From JAFGSI01 sp041287425 (GTDB taxonomy: Bacteria > Chloroflexota > Anaerolineae > Anaerolineales > Villigracilaceae), in assembly GCA_041287425.1 (NCBI GenBank), contig JBEULG010000012.1, positions 24,111 to 88,110 of the forward strand: a stretch of 64,000 nucleotides of DNA, read 5' to 3'. Below are positions 43,751-52,892 of this stretch, one piece after another (the first letter of the stretch is position 1; each line of letters opens with the position of its first letter). Both the position numbers and the translations under genes were made by a program. The notes beneath the pieces are model-generated. The model was not told where the DNA came from and made no database searches. It saw nothing but the letters and a program-made list of their open reading frames with translations.

Positions 43751-44226
43751 CGGATGGATGCGTCGTCCTCCAGGATTTGCTCGGCCGCCCGCCGCCTCGA
43801 CCCGGCGACTGCCTGCCGCACCCCGGCGTCGGCCAGCCCGAGGATTTTCGCCGCCAAGCGCGCCGCGTTGGCCGGTTCGAGGACGACTGCCGGAGCAATC
43901 CCCGACGGCATGCGCAGGGACGAGAAAATATCCGCCCCGCCGAAGGCCTCCGAGGGCGGCGGACAGGCGATGACCGGCGCATCCACCGCCCCGTCGGTGA
44001 ATCCGCTCAGGGCATTGCTCCGCCCGGCGACGGTGATATACACCGTCGGGCGGGCCTGGGCTTCATACTCGGCCAGCAAACGGGCGACATGCTCCGGCGT
44101 CTTGTGCGCCGATCCGATCCGCAGGACCGTCTCCAGCCCGTATTCGCGGCAGGCAGCGGCGATCTTCTGGCTGTGTTCCAGGTCGGCTTTGGAACCCATC
44201 AAAATGACGACCAGCGGTTTGCTCAT
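43747..44226 (-). CDS. purE: N5-carboxyaminoimidazole ribonucleotide mutase PurE (class I-like)
   Basis: 159 residues with VVILMGSKADLEHSQKIAAACREYGLE, RIGSAHKTPEHVARLL, YITVAGRSNALSGFTDGAVDAPVIACPP, matching PurE. Here 'GSKADLEH' and 'SAHKTP' carry the substrate-binding Ser, Asp and His. No purK is seen nearby; either PurK lies elsewhere or the enzyme works directly with AIR and CO2 (class II), which the sequence does not settle. Overlaps purC and purF by 4 nt each. Confidence 0.92.
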   Translation of the reverse strand: MSKPLVVILMGSKADLEHSQKIAAACREYGLETVLRIGSAHKTPEHVARLLAEYEAQARPTVYITVAGRSNALSGFTDGAVDAPVIACPPPSEAFGGADIFSSLRMPSGIAPAVVLEPANAARLAAKILGLADAGVRQAVAGSRRRAAEQILEDDASIR

Positions 44227-45206
44227 CTTTCCTCCTTCAGGTATCCGGCGGCGCGCAGGTTGGCTTGCAGACGCGGCCCAACCGGATACTCGCCGGGGAC
44301 AAAGTCCTGGCCGGTCAGCATCTCATAAATGGCGATGTAGCGCTGGCTGGCAGCGGCCCATAACTCGGCGGGCATGACCGGCGGTTCACCGTCGCCGCGA
44401 TAGCCCCGCTCGGCGTAGGCAATGCGGATGAATTCCTTGTCGAAGTTCTCCGGTTCCTCGCCGGCTTCGAAGCGCGCCGCGTAACTTTCGGCCTTCCAGA
44501 AACGGGACGAGTCGGGGGTGTGGACTTCGTCAATCAGCAGGACGCGGCCATCGGGGGCGCGGCCGAACTCGTACTTGGTATCCACCAAAATCAGGCCGGC
44601 GCGCCCGGCCACTTCCTGCCCGCGGCGGAAGAGCGCCAGCGCCGCCGCCTGCACCTGTCCCCAAGTATCGGCGTCCAGCCAGCCCTGCTCGACCACCTCG
44701 GCACAGGTCAGGCGCTCATCGTGCGCCCCGGCGACGCCTTTGGTGGTGGGCGTGATGATGGGTTCGGGCAGGGCCTGGTTCTTGCGCAGCCCTTCGGGGA
44801 AACGGTAACCGTAGATGTCGCGCTCGCCGAGCGAGTAGCGGTACCACAAAGCAGTGGAGGTGACGCCGGTGATGTAGCCGCGCACGATGACCTCCACCGG
44901 AAACGGCCGGACGGCGACGACTACCGCCGCGTTCGGGTCGGGGAGCGAGACGAGGTGGTTGGCGACGATGTCGCCGGTCTGCTCGAACCACCAAGCCGAC
45001 AACTGATTCAGCACCTGGCCTTTGTAGGGGACGCGCCCGAGGACGCGGTCGAAGGCCGACAGCCGGTCGGTGGTGACGAAGAGGCGTTGGCCGTCCGGCA
45101 AATCGTAGGCGTCGCGCACCTTGCCAGATGTCCGCCCCGGCAGCGGCAAATCGGTCGAATCGAGGGCCAGGGGCAGGAGGCGGAGAAGGTCTTGCTGTTC
45201 AATCAT
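44223..45206 (-). CDS. purC: SAICAR synthetase PurC
   Basis: 327 residues, the long form of the family. LPGRTSGKVRDAYDLPDG, TTDRLSAFDRVLG, PVEVIVRGYITG, LVDTKYEFG and IDEVHTPDSSRFW are the usual substrate and ATP sites. It ligates aspartate to CAIR. Spaced 18 nt from purQ and overlapping purE by 4 nt, so expression is coupled inside the operon. The following step (PurB) is not encoded in this window. Confidence 0.96.
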   Translation of the reverse strand: MIEQQDLLRLLPLALDSTDLPLPGRTSGKVRDAYDLPDGQRLFVTTDRLSAFDRVLGRVPYKGQVLNQLSAWWFEQTGDIVANHLVSLPDPNAAVVVAVRPFPVEVIVRGYITGVTSTALWYRYSLGERDIYGYRFPEGLRKNQALPEPIITPTTKGVAGAHDERLTCAEVVEQGWLDADTWGQVQAAALALFRRGQEVAGRAGLILVDTKYEFGRAPDGRVLLIDEVHTPDSSRFWKAESYAARFEAGEEPENFDKEFIRIAYAERGYRGDGEPPVMPAELWAAASQRYIAIYEMLTGQDFVPGEYPVGPRLQANLRAAGYLKEER

Positions 45207-45224
45207 GGAGGGCTCCTTGAATCA

Positions 45225-45983
45225 TCAAAGTTGAGCGGCGTAGCGCACGCCGTTCTCGAATAATGGTAACCCGCTGCGGCCGCCGGCGCGGCGCGTCCAG
45301 AGCGGATGCTGCCAGGGGTGGATGTGATTCTCCGGGTGCGGCATCAGCCCGAGGACGTTACCGGCCGGGTTGCACAGCCCGGCGATATCCAGAAGCGAGC
45401 CGTTGGGGTTGGCCGGATAGGCGCCTTCGGCGGGCGAGCCGTCGGGCAGGACGTAGGTGAGGGCAATTTGGTCGCCGGAGCGGAGCGCAGAAAGCAGCGG
45501 CTCAGAGGCCTGGAAATTGCCTTCGCCGTGCGCCACCGGGCAGGCGATGAGGTCTTCCAGCCCGCGCGTCCAGATACAGGCCGCGGAGACGGGCCGGAGC
45601 GTCACCCAGCGGCACTCGAAACGGCCGCCGGCGTTGAAGGTCAGGGTGCCGCCGGGCAGGAGTCCGGCCTTGACCAGCGCCTGGAAGCCGTTGCAGATGC
45701 CGATGACCGGTCGGCCGGAGGCGACAAAGGCCTGAATTTGGTCGGAAAAGTAAGCGCGCAGGTCAATCGCCAGCAGTTTGCCGGCCCCCAGGGCGTCGGC
45801 ATAGGAAAAGCCGCCGGGCAGGACGAGCATTTGGTATTCATCGAAGCGCCGCCGGCCCTCCCGCAGGAGGTTGAGCGGGACGGTTTCGGGCGCCGCGCCG
45901 GCCAGCGTCAGGGCCTCGGCGGCGTCCTGGTCGCGGTTGGTGCCGTGGGCGAGGAGGATGAGGGCTTTGGGTTTGGTCATCAT
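45225..45983 (-). CDS. purQ: FGAM synthase glutaminase subunit PurQ
   Basis: 252 residues, class I glutamine amidotransferase. Catalytic Cys lies in GICNGFQALVKAGLLPGG and the downstream His/Glu in LMPHPENHIHP; VLPGGFSYADALGAGKLLA is the PurQ-specific N-terminal motif and CPVAHGEGNFQ its oxyanion-side loop. It supplies ammonia to PurL. Slightly longer than the usual 220-230 residues, mainly at the C-terminus. Directly after purL with 20 nt between. Confidence 0.95.
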   Translation of the reverse strand: MMTKPKALILLAHGTNRDQDAAEALTLAGAAPETVPLNLLREGRRRFDEYQMLVLPGGFSYADALGAGKLLAIDLRAYFSDQIQAFVASGRPVIGICNGFQALVKAGLLPGGTLTFNAGGRFECRWVTLRPVSAACIWTRGLEDLIACPVAHGEGNFQASEPLLSALRSGDQIALTYVLPDGSPAEGAYPANPNGSLLDIAGLCNPAGNVLGLMPHPENHIHPWQHPLWTRRAGGRSGLPLFENGVRYAAQL

Positions 45984-46003
45984 GAGTCTTTCCTCACCGG
46001 TCG

Positions 46004-48895
46004 TCAGCGGAGGGGGGTGTTCCAGGCGGCCACGAGGTCAGAGACGGGCAGGCGAAAGAGCGGGCGGCCGCCAGCCGAGACGGTCAGGGCGGGCGTTTCA
46101 GCCACCCGGCCGAGTTTGCCCAGGGGCAGACCGTGGAAGGCAGCCTCGAAGGCCTCCGCCTGCTGCGGGGCGACTTCGACCAGCAGGCAGCCGGTCGTCT
46201 CGCCGAAGAGCAGGCGGAGGGGGTCGCCGGGCGGCAGGTCGAGGTCGAGGCCGAGGCGGCCGCCGATGCACATCTCCGCCGCAGCGACGGCCAGTCCGCC
46301 CTCCGAGAGATCGTGGGCGGCGCGTACGAGTCCGGCGGCGATGGTGCGGTGCAAAGCGGCGTATACCCGCGGCGTGACGGCAGAGACCGCCGGCACAGGT
46401 TCACCGGCCACAGGCAGCCGACCGCCCTCGCTGGCAATCAGGTCGAAGTGACTGCCGCCAAAAGTCGGAGCGAACTCGCCAGCCAGATAGAGCAGGTTCC
46501 CGGCTTCTTTCAAGTCCATCGTGACCGCCCGCCTCACATCGGCCATGACGCCGATGGACGAGATGAGCAGGGTAGGCGGGATGGCATGGCGCTGGCCGTC
46601 GGCGCCGAGGTATTCGTTGTTGAGCGAGTCCTTGCCCGAAATGAACGGCGCGCCGAAGAGGAGGGCAGCGTCGTGACAGCCGCGCGCCGCCTCGACCAGC
46701 GCGCCGAGCGTCTCCGGGCGCAGCGGATCGCCCCAGCAGAAGTTGTCGAGCAGGGCGATGCGCCCCGGGTCCGCGCCGACGGCGACCAGGTTGCGCACCG
46801 CCTCGTCCACCACGGCCATCGCCATGCGATAAGCATCGCGCTTGCCGTACTCCGGGTTGATGCCGTTGGCGAGCGCAATTCCCGCCTGCCCCCGCGCCCC
46901 AAGCGGACGCAGGACACAGGCGTCGGACGGGGCGTCCATCTGCACGCCGGTCAGCGGTTTGACCGCCGTCCCGCCCTGCACCTCGTGGTCGTAGATGCGG
47001 ATGACCTCGGCTTTGGAGGCGATGTTCGGGTGAGCGAGAAGCGCCAGCAGGGAATCGGTCAGTCGGGAAGCGGAAACGGTCTCGCCTGCCGCCGACGGAC
47101 GGCTGCTGAGGGGAGGGTGACGCCCGACGACCGCCCTCAAACGCCGCTGCGGCAGGCCGTGGTGCAGGAACTGGTTGTCCAGGTCGAGCACCACCCGCCC
47201 TCGATAACGCACCACCAGGCGCCCCGAGCCGGTGAACTCGCCGAGGTCCATCAAATCAACGTTGTGGACGGCGCACAGTTCGCGCAGAGCGGGCAGGTTT
47301 TGGGGCGGGACGGCCAGCACCATGCGCTCCTGGGCCTCCGAAAGCCAGATTTCCCAGGGCGCCAGGCCGGGGTACTTCAGGCGCACGTGCGCCAGTTCGA
47401 CCTCGCAGCCAAGCCCGGCCGCCATCTCGCCGACCGCCGAGGAAAGGCCGCCCGCGCCGCAATCGGTGATGGCGGTGTAGAGACGGCGGTCACGCGCCGG
47501 CAGGATGACATCTACCAGACCTTTCTCGACGATGGGATTGCCAATCTGGACCGAGGCGCCGGCGACCTCGCCCGTCTGGGCGTCCATCGTCATCGAGGAG
47601 AAGGTCGCCCCGCGCAGGCCGTCGCGCCCGGTCCCGCCGCCGAGGACGACCACCCGGTCGCCGCGGCGCGGCTGGCGGGGGTGCAAGCGGCGCGGCGCGA
47701 TCCCCACCGTCCCGCAGAAGACGAGCGGATTGGCAGCATAGCCGGGGTCGAAGAGAATCGCCCCGTTGACGGTCGGGATGCCCATCTTGTTGCCGTAATC
47801 CTGGACGCCGGCCACCACGCCCGACAGAATCCGGCGCGGGTGCAGCACGCCGGCGGGCAGGTCATCGCAGGAGGCAGTCTGCATGCCGAAGCACAAGACA
47901 TCGGTGTTGGCGACCGGTTTGTGCGAGACGCCCAGCACATCGCGAATCACGCCGCCGACGCCGGTGTTGGCCCCGCCGAACGGTTCGATGGCCGAGGGAT
48001 GGTTGTGCGTCTCGACCTTGAAGGAGATTTCGTTCTCGCCGTCCAGGTCAATGATGCCGGCGTTGTCCACGAAGGCGGAAAGCACCCAGGGGGCGGCAAT
48101 CTTCTCGGTGGCGGCGCGGATGTAGGTCTGGAAGAGACCGTTGACGGTGAACGCTTGACCGCCGGCCAGGTCTTCGACCTCGATGAGGGCTTTGAAGGTC
48201 TTGTGGACGCAATGCTCCGACCAGGTCTGGGCGATGGTCTCGAATTCGACGTCGGTCGGCTCGCGGCCCTGCCGGCGAAAGTAGGCTTGAATGGCCTGCA
48301 TCTCGGCCAGGTCGAGGGCGGCGCGGCGCGCCCTCGAAACGGCCAGCAAACCTTCGGCATCGGCCTGCCGCAGGGGAATCTGCGCCACCTCGCCGCTCGA
48401 GGCGCTTTGCTGCGGGAAGGACGGCGGGATTTCACCCACCGTCCAGCGCTGAATGACGCCGTTGGCCAGCAAGCCGTCTGCCAGCCTTTCGGCGGCTTCT
48501 GCCTGCAGACCTTCGAGCACGAATCTCAGGCCGGTCGAAGCCCGCCGGAGGCCCGCGAAGCCCAGTTCGCCGGCGGCGCGGACGATTTCGTCGGCCACCG
48601 GGTCGGTCACGCCGGGGCGCAGGGCCACCTCGACGACGAGCGCGCCGGGCGGCGGGTCGGCGGGCGGAGCGGGCCAGGCGCGCCACTCGGCGACCTGAGT
48701 CAGCGGGTCAATTAAAAGCGAGAGGGCCAACTGCTGACATTCCTCCGGCGACAGTTGGCCCTCGATGAAGACCAGGTCCTGACATTCGAGACGCGTCAGG
48801 GCAGTAAAGCCCAGGGCATGGGCATCGGCCAGCAAGCCGACCGAACGCGGGTCGTCGGCGCGGCGAAAACGAACGATGAAGCGATAGACAGGCAT
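46004..48895 (-). CDS. purL: FGAM synthase PurL with two N-terminal PurS-like modules
   Basis: 963 residues. From about 200 on it is a small-type PurL: TWSEHCVHKTFKALIE, FKVETHNHPSAIEPFGGANTGVGG, VVLGGGTGRDGLRGATFSS, DCGAGGLSSAVGEMA and HDLSEGGLAVAAAEM. It amidates FGAR to FGAM with ammonia from PurQ. The N-terminal 160 residues are two PurS-like repeats: residues 1-75 (VYRFIVRFRRADDPRSVG...LGFTALTRLE) and 80-155 (ALVVEVALRPGVTDPVADEIVRAAGELGFAGLRRA), the second very close to free PurS proteins. No separate purS is present, so the fusion should replace it. First gene of the operon. Confidence 0.95.
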   Translation of the reverse strand: MPVYRFIVRFRRADDPRSVGLLADAHALGFTALTRLECQDLVFIEGQLSPEECQQLALSLLIDPLTQVAEWRAWPAPPADPPPGALVVEVALRPGVTDPVADEIVRAAGELGFAGLRRASTGLRFVLEGLQAEAAERLADGLLANGVIQRWTVGEIPPSFPQQSASSGEVAQIPLRQADAEGLLAVSRARRAALDLAEMQAIQAYFRRQGREPTDVEFETIAQTWSEHCVHKTFKALIEVEDLAGGQAFTVNGLFQTYIRAATEKIAAPWVLSAFVDNAGIIDLDGENEISFKVETHNHPSAIEPFGGANTGVGGVIRDVLGVSHKPVANTDVLCFGMQTASCDDLPAGVLHPRRILSGVVAGVQDYGNKMGIPTVNGAILFDPGYAANPLVFCGTVGIAPRRLHPRQPRRGDRVVVLGGGTGRDGLRGATFSSMTMDAQTGEVAGASVQIGNPIVEKGLVDVILPARDRRLYTAITDCGAGGLSSAVGEMAAGLGCEVELAHVRLKYPGLAPWEIWLSEAQERMVLAVPPQNLPALRELCAVHNVDLMDLGEFTGSGRLVVRYRGRVVLDLDNQFLHHGLPQRRLRAVVGRHPPLSSRPSAAGETVSASRLTDSLLALLAHPNIASKAEVIRIYDHEVQGGTAVKPLTGVQMDAPSDACVLRPLGARGQAGIALANGINPEYGKRDAYRMAMAVVDEAVRNLVAVGADPGRIALLDNFCWGDPLRPETLGALVEAARGCHDAALLFGAPFISGKDSLNNEYLGADGQRHAIPPTLLISSIGVMADVRRAVTMDLKEAGNLLYLAGEFAPTFGGSHFDLIASEGGRLPVAGEPVPAVSAVTPRVYAALHRTIAAGLVRAAHDLSEGGLAVAAAEMCIGGRLGLDLDLPPGDPLRLLFGETTGCLLVEVAPQQAEAFEAAFHGLPLGKLGRVAETPALTVSAGGRPLFRLPVSDLVAAWNTPLR

Positions 48896-48925
48896 GGACA
48901 GTTCCGGGAAAAGGAATCGCCCCCA

Positions 48926-48954
48926 ATTCTACCCCGGCCGGATTGTCTGGTCAA
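48926..48954 (-). promoter_or_regulatory. Sigma70-type promoter of the purine operon
   Basis: Minus strand TTGACC (48954 to 48949), 17-bp spacer, TAGAAT (48931 to 48926), 30 nt before the purL ATG. The untranslated leader would be only about 24 nt, too short for a purine riboswitch. Confidence 0.75.
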
Positions 48955-48962
48955 TAAACGCG

Positions 48963-48995
48963 AAGAACCCGTTCCCTGTGAGGGAACGGGTTCTT
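48963..48995. terminator. Perfect 15-bp hairpin separating purL from the small secreted protein gene
   Basis: AAGAACCCGTTCCCT (48963-48977) and AGGGAACGGGTTCTT (48981-48995) around a GTG loop. On the minus strand it ends the gene at 49010-49462 just ahead of the purine promoter. The AAGAACCCG stem resembles the one at 35500. Confidence 0.75.
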
Positions 48996-49009
48996 CACGT
49001 TTCACGAGA

Positions 49010-49462
49010 TTATGGGTTGGTGGTTTGCCAGCGCCAACCGCGCGGCATGCCGGTCCCGCCGCAAGTTCCCCGGCCCGCGCCGCCCATCATGCCGCCGCGC
49101 CCCCTCCCCGGGCCGCCGGCAAGCATACGGTCGGCCTGCTGCTGGGTGATGACCCCGTCGGCCAGGGCCGCCTGGATGGCCGCCTGCCGCACCTCGCTCA
49201 TCAGGGCAGGGAACGCCTCCGCCGAGACGCCGTTGGCCAGCGCAATCTGATAGAGCGTCTGACCGGCCACCAGGGCCGACTCGACCTGCTCGACACTTAG
49301 GTTCAGGCGGTCAGCAAAGGCAGCGACCATGTACGGGTGCAGAACGCCGCCGCAGACGCCGTTCCCCCGGGGCGGCGTTTCCCCCTGTGCGGCAGCCTGC
49401 CCAACACCCACGCCGGTCAACAAAACAGCCAGTAAGGCAACGACGATGAACGTCTTTTTCAT
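49010..49462 (-). CDS. Small secreted Gly/Arg/Met-rich protein of unknown function
   Basis: 150 residues. A clear signal peptide (1-25, KKTFIVVALLAVLLTGVGVGQAAAQ) is followed by a helical region of about 80 residues (HPYMVAAFADRLNLSVEQVESAL...EVRQAAIQAALADGVITQQQADRMLAG) of the type found in small exported helical proteins where 'GxIxxxQAxxxL' repeats occur, and a flexible Gly/Arg/Met tail with two Cys (about 115-150). Could bind metals or nucleic acids through the tail; no family assigned. ATG at 49462 has AAGGAG 6 nt upstream. Confidence 0.8.
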   Translation of the reverse strand: MKKTFIVVALLAVLLTGVGVGQAAAQGETPPRGNGVCGGVLHPYMVAAFADRLNLSVEQVESALVAGQTLYQIALANGVSAEAFPALMSEVRQAAIQAALADGVITQQQADRMLAGGPGRGRGGMMGGAGRGTCGGTGMPRGWRWQTTNP

Positions 49463-49596
49463 ATCACACACTCCTTGGATTGAATTTCTTGCCTACAGGA
49501 TACCGCACGAATGTAAAGGTTCGGTAAAGGCTGGGACAAATTCTGGAAAAGGAGGGCGGTTTGCAAAAAGCGCAAAAGGGTGTGTCGCGCCGCCGA

Positions 49597-51639
49597 CTAC
49601 TGCTCCTCCCCGGCCAGCAACTTGATTCGCTCCCAGGGTTTGAGGCTCTCGTCCTCGGCCAGGAGAGCCTTCAACTCGTACATTTCGTCGCGCAGGGCGG
49701 CGGCGCGCTCGAATTCGAGGTTCTTGGCCGCCTCTTTCATCTGCTTTTCCAATTCGGCGATGACCTTCTGCAACTCGGAGCGCGAGGTCGCCTCCCTGCG
49801 TTTGCCGGCCTTGTACTCGCCGCGCGCTTCGGCCAGCGCCGCCGGGGTCATCTGGTCGGTCAGGTCACGGATGGCTTTGTGAATGCTGACCGGCACGATG
49901 CCGTGCTCCGCGTTGTATTTCAACTGCTTGGCGCGGCGGCGGTTGGTCTCCTCGATGGCGCGTTTCATCGAATCGGTCATCTGGTCAGCATACATGATGA
50001 CCCGCCCGTTGACGTGCCGGGCGGCGCGCCCGATGGTCTGGATGAGGGCCGTCTCGGAGCGCAGGAAGCCCTCCTTGTCCGCGTCCAGAATGGCCACCAG
50101 CGAGACCTCCGGCAGGTCGAGGCCCTCGCGCAGCAGGTTGATTCCCACCACCACGTCATAGACGCCCAGGCGCAGGTCGCGCAGGATGGTCACCCGCTCG
50201 AGGGTCTCGATCTCCGAATGGAGGTAATGGACCTTGATGCCGAGTTCTTCGAGGTACTGGGCCAGGTCCTCGGCCATGCGTTTGGTCAGGGTGGTGACCA
50301 GCGCCCGCTCGCCGCGCTCGACCCGGGCGCGGATTTCCCCCACCAGGTCGTCCACCTGGCCGCGGGTCGGGCGGACTTCTACCTCGGGGTCCACCAGGCC
50401 GGTCGGGCGGATGATTTGCTCGACCACCTGCTGGGCGCGGCGCATCTCGTACGGGCCGGGCGTGGCCGAGGTATAGATGGTGTAGCCCATCACCTGCTCG
50501 AACTCCTCAAAGGTCAGCGGGCGGTTGTCGAGGGCAGAGGGCAGGCGGAAGCCGTATTCGACCAGGATTTCCTTGCGCGAGCGGTCGCCGTTGTACATGC
50601 CGCGAATCTGCGGCACAGTCATGTGCGATTCGTCAATCACCAGCAGGTACTCGCTGGGCATGAAGTCAATCAGCGTCCAGGGATGAGAGCCGGGCGGGCG
50701 CTGATCGAGATGACGGGAGTAGTTTTCGATGCCGGAGCAGTAGCCCACCTCGCGCAGCATTTCCAGATCGTAGCGGGTGCGCTGTTCGAGGCGCTGGGCT
50801 TCGAGCAGTTTGCCTTGAGATTTGAAGAACTGCAAGCGCTCCTCCAGTTCGGCCTCGATATCGGCGATGGCCTGCTTGAGTTTGTCCTCCTGAGTCAGGT
50901 AATGTTTGGCGGGGTAGATTTCGACCTGCTCCAACTCGGCCAGGATCTCGCCGGTCAGGGGACTGAATTCGACGATGCGCTCGACTTCATCGCCAAAGAA
51001 GGCGATGCGGAAGCCGGTCTTGTCGGCATAGGCGGGGAGGATTTCGAGCGTTTCGCCGCGCAGGCGAAAGGTGCCGGGTTGCAAGTCGTAGTCGTTGCGC
51101 TGATATTGCCCCTCGATCAACTGGCGCAGCAAGGCGTTGCGCCGATAGAGGTCGCCGGCCCGCAGCCGCACCACCCCGCGGCCGTACTCCTCCGGCGACC
51201 CCAGCCCATAGATGCACGAGACCGAGGCGACGATGATAACGTCCTTGCGCGACATCAGCGAGGTGGTGGCTTTCAGGCGCAGGCGCTCGATCTCCTCGTT
51301 GATTTCGGTCTCTTTCTCGATGTACAAGTCGTGGCGCGGCACGTAGGCCTCGGGCTGGTAATAATCATAGTAAGAGACGAAGTACTCGACTGCATTTTCG
51401 GGAAAGAATTCGCGAAACTCGGCGTAGAGTTGGGCGGCGAGGGTCTTGTTGTGTGCCATGACCAGCGCCGGCAATTGCAGTTCCTGGATGACGGCCGCCA
51501 CGGTGTAGGTCTTGCCCGTGCCGGTCGCGCCGAGCAGGACCTGATGCCTGTCGCCGCGCCGGACGCCTTCGACCAGGCCGCGGATGGCTTCCGGCTGGTC
51601 ACCGGTTGGCTGGAAGGGAGCGTTGAGTTTGAATTCCAT
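49597..51639 (-). CDS. uvrB: Excinuclease ABC subunit B
   Basis: 680 residues, normal length. Walker A GATGTGKTYT, the DNA-inserting beta-hairpin YFVSYYDYYQPEAYVP, helicase motifs VIDESHMTVPQI, TSATPGPYE, GLDLPEVSLVAILDAD and QTIGRAARHVNGRVIMYAD, and a C-terminal UVR domain ending ELKALLAEDESLKPWER. It verifies damage and loads UvrC in nucleotide excision repair. No SOS-type operator was recognised upstream. The start ATG lacks a clear ribosome site; a TAGAAT -10-like box lies about 35 nt upstream. Confidence 0.97.
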   Translation of the reverse strand: MEFKLNAPFQPTGDQPEAIRGLVEGVRRGDRHQVLLGATGTGKTYTVAAVIQELQLPALVMAHNKTLAAQLYAEFREFFPENAVEYFVSYYDYYQPEAYVPRHDLYIEKETEINEEIERLRLKATTSLMSRKDVIIVASVSCIYGLGSPEEYGRGVVRLRAGDLYRRNALLRQLIEGQYQRNDYDLQPGTFRLRGETLEILPAYADKTGFRIAFFGDEVERIVEFSPLTGEILAELEQVEIYPAKHYLTQEDKLKQAIADIEAELEERLQFFKSQGKLLEAQRLEQRTRYDLEMLREVGYCSGIENYSRHLDQRPPGSHPWTLIDFMPSEYLLVIDESHMTVPQIRGMYNGDRSRKEILVEYGFRLPSALDNRPLTFEEFEQVMGYTIYTSATPGPYEMRRAQQVVEQIIRPTGLVDPEVEVRPTRGQVDDLVGEIRARVERGERALVTTLTKRMAEDLAQYLEELGIKVHYLHSEIETLERVTILRDLRLGVYDVVVGINLLREGLDLPEVSLVAILDADKEGFLRSETALIQTIGRAARHVNGRVIMYADQMTDSMKRAIEETNRRRAKQLKYNAEHGIVPVSIHKAIRDLTDQMTPAALAEARGEYKAGKRREATSRSELQKVIAELEKQMKEAAKNLEFERAAALRDEMYELKALLAEDESLKPWERIKLLAGEEQ

Positions 51640-51684
51640 AGGAGCAGCCCCAGAAAAGCGAACGGGTGTTCTATTCTAACACGA

Positions 51685-51723
51685 AACGACGAAAGGCGGG
51701 GAGAAAAGCCGCCTTTCGTCGTT
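51685..51723 (-). terminator. Perfect 15-bp hairpin between the lipoprotein gene and uvrB
   Basis: AACGACGAAAGGCGG (51685-51699) pairs with CCGCCTTTCGTCGTT (51709-51723) around a 9-nt loop, 27 bp after the lipoprotein stop. T content downstream on the minus strand is moderate (CGTGTTAG). Confidence 0.6.
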
Positions 51724-51749
51724 CCATCCCCGGCCGGAGGCGGTCGGCT

Positions 51750-52565
51750 CTAGGGAACCCCGGCCGGCAGGGGCGGGTAGCCGCCGCTCCAATCGACGAC
51801 ATCGCAGGTGACGCTGCTTCCGCCTGAGACGACCACGATGGTCAGGCAGCCGCCAGCGTGGCCGCTGAGGTCATAAGCCACCACCTGGTAATGGCCGGCC
51901 GGTAATTCGTCGAACGAGTACCAGGCCACCCCCATCGGCGTTCCTACCCAGTACCAGTAGCCGGTATCCTGGTTGCGCGCCACCACGTACATGTTCGGCA
52001 AAGCGCCGAAAGGATAGCCATAGATGCCGCCGGAGATGGAGCCGGAGCCGGTCAGCGGCGAATAGCCGGGGGGATACGGCACATCGAACGGCCCATGACT
52101 CCAGTCACAGACGTCAATGCCGGTCGTCTGTTGACCGGCGATCACCTGAAAAGCACCACCCTCGTGCAGGACGCCAATCGAATAATCGGGCGGCCAGCCA
52201 TAGACGGTGTACGTTCCCGGTTCGAGCAGGATGCGGTATTCGGTCTGCGGGCGCGAGACCGGGATGTCGATCACCGCGCCGGTGGCCGTGTTGGTGAAAT
52301 AGAGCGTCAACTGCGTCATGGCGTTGTTGCGGTAACAAATTTGTCCGCTGACCTCGCCCAGGTTAGCAGTCGGGCTGGCCGCCAGCGTCGGCGTCGGCTG
52401 CGGGGTTCTTTCGGCCTGGTGTGTGGCTGCCTCGATTGCCTCCATCGTTTGTTGGACGAGGGTGGCCGTCTGGTCATCAGGCGCGGCCGCCGGCCGCGGC
52501 ATGTTGCAGGCAATGACCAGCAAACCCATCCACAGGAGAAGTAAGAACCGCCGGGAAAGATACAT
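51750..52565 (-). CDS. Lipoprotein with carboxypeptidase-regulatory/prealbumin-like domains
   Basis: 271 residues. Lipoprotein signal ends at VIAC (Cys20), followed by a Pro/Ala/Thr-rich spacer (about 25-75). Then come two beta-sandwich modules: GQICYRNNAMTQLTLYFTNTATG...TYTVYGWPPDYS and GSISGGIYGYPFGALPNMYVVARNQDTGYWYWV...LPAGHYQVVAYD, which match the pattern of carboxypeptidase-regulatory-like (CarboxypepD_reg) domains; the GxYxVxA(Y/W) strands are typical. Several Cys near the ends could pair. Likely an extracellular binding or scaffold protein. ATG at 52565 with GAGGAG close upstream. Confidence 0.75.
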   Translation of the reverse strand: MYLSRRFLLLLWMGLLVIACNMPRPAAAPDDQTATLVQQTMEAIEAATHQAERTPQPTPTLAASPTANLGEVSGQICYRNNAMTQLTLYFTNTATGAVIDIPVSRPQTEYRILLEPGTYTVYGWPPDYSIGVLHEGGAFQVIAGQQTTGIDVCDWSHGPFDVPYPPGYSPLTGSGSISGGIYGYPFGALPNMYVVARNQDTGYWYWVGTPMGVAWYSFDELPAGHYQVVAYDLSGHAGGCLTIVVVSGGSSVTCDVVDWSGGYPPLPAGVP

Positions 52566-52654
52566 AGTCTCCTCTATCACTCGCCGCGTTTTGACACTTG
52601 GAGCAGGGGGAGCACCTCCTCGCCTCCGTTTATGAAAGTCGGCTTTCAACCGAC

Positions 52655-52823
52655 CCCGGAGTCCGCTTCCAGCGGACTTCCATGACTTGAGCCGGGGATT
52701 TGTAATCCCCGGCGGACAAACAGCAGGAAGAAGATTGCGGCAATTCGAAAGTCCACCAAACCAATCCCGGAGTCCGCTTCCAGCGGACTTCCATGACTTG
52801 AGCCGGGGATTTGTAATCCCCGG
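52655..52823. repeat. Two exact 58-bp direct repeats with paired hairpins
   Basis: 52655-52712 and 52766-52823 are identical. Each holds AGTCCGCT-tcc-AGCGGACT and CCGGGGATT-tgt-AATCCCCGG. A divergent third block (AGTCGGCTTTCAACCGACT, 52638-52653) precedes them. The family is also present at 30690-30775. The gene-free region 52566-52892 contains only these repeats. Confidence 0.9.
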
Positions 52824-52892
52824 TCGAGAAGGTAGTTACCAATTTGACCGTATTCGCCACAAGCCTCGCCGCCAAGCGGGCAAACCTGCTTT

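Noticed and set aside
46133..48715. Long open frame (860 codons) on the plus strand opposite purL
   Set aside because: It mirrors a well-supported PurL gene; its protein has no recognisable domain and the composition expected of the antisense of high-GC coding DNA.
48896..48925. Purine or PRPP riboswitch in front of purL
   Set aside because: The promoter leaves a leader of about 24 nt, too short for any known purine-sensing RNA.
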